From NCBI RefSeq assembly GCF_900115735.1, contig NZ_FOXO01000014.1, positions 45,784 to 109,783 on the forward strand: a stretch of DNA of 64,000 nt. Reading direction: 5' to 3'. Of this stretch, positions 61,912 to 64,000 are shown piece by piece. This DNA is from Butyrivibrio proteoclasticus. Its GTDB lineage: Bacteria; Bacillota; Clostridia; Lachnospirales; Lachnospiraceae. Position 1 is the first letter of the stretch, and each line of letters opens with the position of its first letter. Position numbers and translations under genes: made by a program. The notes under the pieces are model-generated. The model worked only from the letters and a program-made list of their open reading frames with translations, ran no database searches and was not told the origin of the DNA.

Positions 61912-63999
61912 TTACTCTTCTTCTTTTTTCTTTCTTGTAACGAAAAGTGAAATTGCTACTGCAGCTGCGATGACAATTGCAAATGCTCTTGATGTGTCAT
62001 CTGTCTGGTCATCAGTTCCTGCGCGTCTTGCACCAAGAACTGCTGCACCATTTGTATTTGCTGCATCTTCTCTTCTAGCTCCAAGTACTGCTGCGGCAGG
62101 AGCTGGTGCCGGTCCTGCTGCTACAGGTGCAGGTGTAACCGGTGTAGGATCATCTCCGCCTGCTGGTGTAGGATCTGGAGTTGGAGTAGGTGCCGGTGCA
62201 GGTGCTGCTGTGATAGTGAATGTATTATTCACATAATCAACCTTGAAGTTACCCTGATATACATCACCTGTTACTGTTATAGCGTAATCTCCTGCTGTTT
62301 CGCCAGTTGCACGAGCTACTGCATACTGAACAGTATTCTGTGCCTCTGTCAAAAGAGCTGAGTTAGTAGTTGAAACTGCAGCTGTAAGCGTAGGATCTGT
62401 TGTGCCTTCTACCTTAGAAGCACTGTCTGCTGTAACTTTTGCATCTGCGTATCCAATCTGGAGTTCACCAAGTTCATAGCTGATCTTAAATTCATCAGTT
62501 ACAGGAACTTCTTCTCCATCAATTATCATTGTGACTACTTCTTTTCCAGTAGCAACGAACTTGTAATTTCCTACATTTTTTCCGCTTGCTGAAACTGTTA
62601 CACCTGAAAGTGTATATGTTGTTCCATCCATATCAAATGGCACACCGGTTGTTGCACTGCTCTTAAGTGTGAAGAGATTCTTAAGAGCATCCCAGATCAT
62701 AGCTGCGATATTTACATCCTCTGTATCAGAAGATACACCATAACCTGTTGTGTATGTCTGAACCTTGCCATTATATGTTACCGGAACGTTGTCAGCATGT
62801 ACTGTTACTTGATACTCATCACCAGTGTCTTTTCTGCTGGCAATCTTCATTGCATCTTCAACGTATTCAATTGAATAGTTATCAGTAACATCTTCCTTAA
62901 ATATAAGGATTCCGTCTGTAATCTTTACTGAGCCCTCTTTGATATTGAACTTATAGTTACCAACAGTTGTCTGAGTGTTGTTCTCAAGCTCAGCTTCAAG
63001 TTTCTGTCCATCTATAAGTCCTCCAGCCTCTGTTTCTTTTGTCCAGTCATATCCTGATGCTGTATGTGGCTTACCATCAAACATGAATGACTGTTCAGTC
63101 CCGTTTCCGGCCATTACAATAATAGGTCTCTTTGAAATTGTTACTGTTGCTGAAGCCGTAGCCTCTTCATAGTTCTTATTCTCTGTCTTTACCTGGACAG
63201 TCTGGCCTTCAACAACATTTTTAAACTGAGGTGCATCTTTACTCCAATCATTTCCATTTGTTCTGTACCAGATTGTTGTAGACTGCTCAAGTTCAGGATT
63301 CATAACTACATCTACTGTATGATCCTTAGCATCATATACTCCCTGATATCCTTCAACACTAAGTTCAAGAGCCTGACCGGATGCTTTCTTAATCTCGAAG
63401 TTACCGGGTACAAATGTGATATTGTAGTTACCATTAGCATAATGAGGTCCACTCGCTTCTGCACTTGCGCTATCACTTGTTTCTTTTGCTATAAGAACCT
63501 TCTCATATGTTCCGGCATCAACATCCTTGTCAGCGTTCTTTCTGGTAATAGTGTAACTAATTACATCATCACCAAGAACTTTTTCAAGTTCTCCATCCTC
63601 AAGTTTAAATTCAGGATCTGTTTCACCATAAGTCTTCTTAGCGTCTGCAACTTTAAGTTCGATTGCTCTCTTTTTGATTCTGATCTTTACTTTCTTCTCA
63701 GCATTGTTGTAGTTTGCATTCTCTGCCTTTACAGTTACTTCGGTCTCATCTATTACATCTGTGTACTCTGGTGCTTCTGTTTTCCACTCACCATTTCCTA
63801 CCTTGTAAGAGATTGTTGTTCCCTCTGTTACTGTTGTGCTTGCTGTTACCTTATGTGACTCTGCATCATATGTTACATCAAAGCCTTTTGCATCAAGTCC
63901 AAGAGCATCTCCATCTGCCTTTTTGATTGTAAGGGTTCCTGGCTTATATGTGATAGCATAGTTTCCTGTCACATCTGTGTTTCCATCCTTAACTACACC
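61912..63999 (-). CDS. Large MBG-repeat surface protein, C-terminal part
   Basis: The frame stays open to the right edge, so the N-terminus is outside the window and at least 695 residues are present. It is made of repeated MBG-type beta modules (GNYAITYKPGTLTIKKADG, KKTYGETDPEFKLEDGEL, NYNITFVPGNFEIKKASG and others) alternating with Ig-like modules (YDAESHKVTASTTVTEGTTI). A Pro-rich spacer follows (PTPTPDPTPAGG), then two VLGARR motifs, a hydrophobic helix AFAIVIAAAVAISLFV and a basic/acidic end TRKKKEEE. This layout is that of a wall- or membrane-anchored adhesin-like protein. There is no LPXTG. A terminator follows the gene. Confidence 0.85.
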   Translation of the reverse strand, partial: GVVKDGNTDVTGNYAITYKPGTLTIKKADGDALGLDAKGFDVTYDAESHKVTASTTVTEGTTISYKVGNGEWKTEAPEYTDVIDETEVTVKAENANYNNAEKKVKIRIKKRAIELKVADAKKTYGETDPEFKLEDGELEKVLGDDVISYTITRKNADKDVDAGTYEKVLIAKETSDSASAEASGPHYANGNYNITFVPGNFEIKKASGQALELSVEGYQGVYDAKDHTVDVVMNPELEQSTTIWYRTNGNDWSKDAPQFKNVVEGQTVQVKTENKNYEEATASATVTISKRPIIVMAGNGTEQSFMFDGKPHTASGYDWTKETEAGGLIDGQKLEAELENNTQTTVGNYKFNIKEGSVKITDGILIFKEDVTDNYSIEYVEDAMKIASRKDTGDEYQVTVHADNVPVTYNGKVQTYTTGYGVSSDTEDVNIAAMIWDALKNLFTLKSSATTGVPFDMDGTTYTLSGVTVSASGKNVGNYKFVATGKEVVTMIIDGEEVPVTDEFKISYELGELQIGYADAKVTADSASKVEGTTDPTLTAAVSTTNSALLTEAQNTVQYAVARATGETAGDYAITVTGDVYQGNFKVDYVNNTFTITAAPAPAPTPTPDPTPAGGDDPTPVTPAPVAAGPAPAPAAAVLGARREDAANTNGAAVLGARRAGTDDQTDDTSRAFAIVIAAAVAISLFVTRKKKEEE

Positions 64000-64000
64000 A

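Overview
The window looks like a chromosomal segment of a rumen or gut Lachnospiraceae member, most likely Butyrivibrio or a close relative. This is inferred from gene content and style, not from any search: many secreted and cytoplasmic glycosidases, LplA/B/C-type ABC importers with YesM/YesN two-component regulators, low-GC Gram-positive ribosome binding sites, a FeoA-FeoB fusion, an infC-rpmI-rplT operon, and a surface protein ending in repeated VLGARR motifs. Most genes lie on the minus strand.

Layout. 0-4.2 kb: the end of an iron-sulphur aldo/keto reductase, a GH13 enzyme, then a gene-free block of about 2.5 kb holding an internally deleted IS256-type transposase, two hairpin repeat elements, an array of dyad repeats and a nested-stem RNA candidate. 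4.2-10.7 kb: an MMPL/RND exporter with a heptad-repeat lipoprotein and a divergent TetR regulator. 10.9-19.3 kb: a GH31 glycosidase, a three-gene oligosaccharide importer and its two-component system. 19.3-25.3 kb: FeoAB, glycogen/maltodextrin phosphorylase and a LacI regulator whose likely operator occurs at both promoters. 25.4-29.6 kb: an AT-rich accessory patch with a nuclease-like gene and a very repetitive Pro/Ala/Glu/Met protein. 29.9-40.4 kb: a MATE exporter, an S1-domain protein, and a sucrose phosphorylase/P-loop kinase pair divergent from a LacI regulator and sugar importer. 41-45.4 kb: a DUF1858-like protein, a second Fe-S aldo/keto reductase, and a GH36 alpha-galactosidase with a TetR regulator. 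With the sucrose phosphorylase these could take raffinose-type sugars to glucose-1-phosphate. 45.4-52.1 kb: housekeeping genes (peptidase, translation operon with attenuator, VanZ, flavin reductase, PepF, HAD). 55.8-64 kb: an amylase lipoprotein, cyclophilin, a small alarmone synthetase, a SARP-like regulator, an acyltransferase and the end of a large MBG-repeat surface protein.

The most unusual part is 52.3-55.6 kb. A tRNA-Trp gene is followed by two further copies of its 3' end plus downstream sequence, dividing the region into small cassettes. They carry two short hydrophobic peptides arranged like type I toxin-antitoxin loci (convergent RNAs, shared terminator), an MNT-type nucleotidyltransferase, a decayed HEPN-type Abi_2 gene and a degenerate tRNA-Arg. 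No integrase is visible.

A second theme is short structured repeats. At least three unrelated families keep their loops or flanks constant while the stems change on both sides, which implies selection or transposition of folded units. One family has an 18-nt invariant-length loop inside a second outer stem. One sits directly on the stop codons of operon genes. One is a 150-bp multi-hairpin unit bordered by GGGGACGG-type ends.
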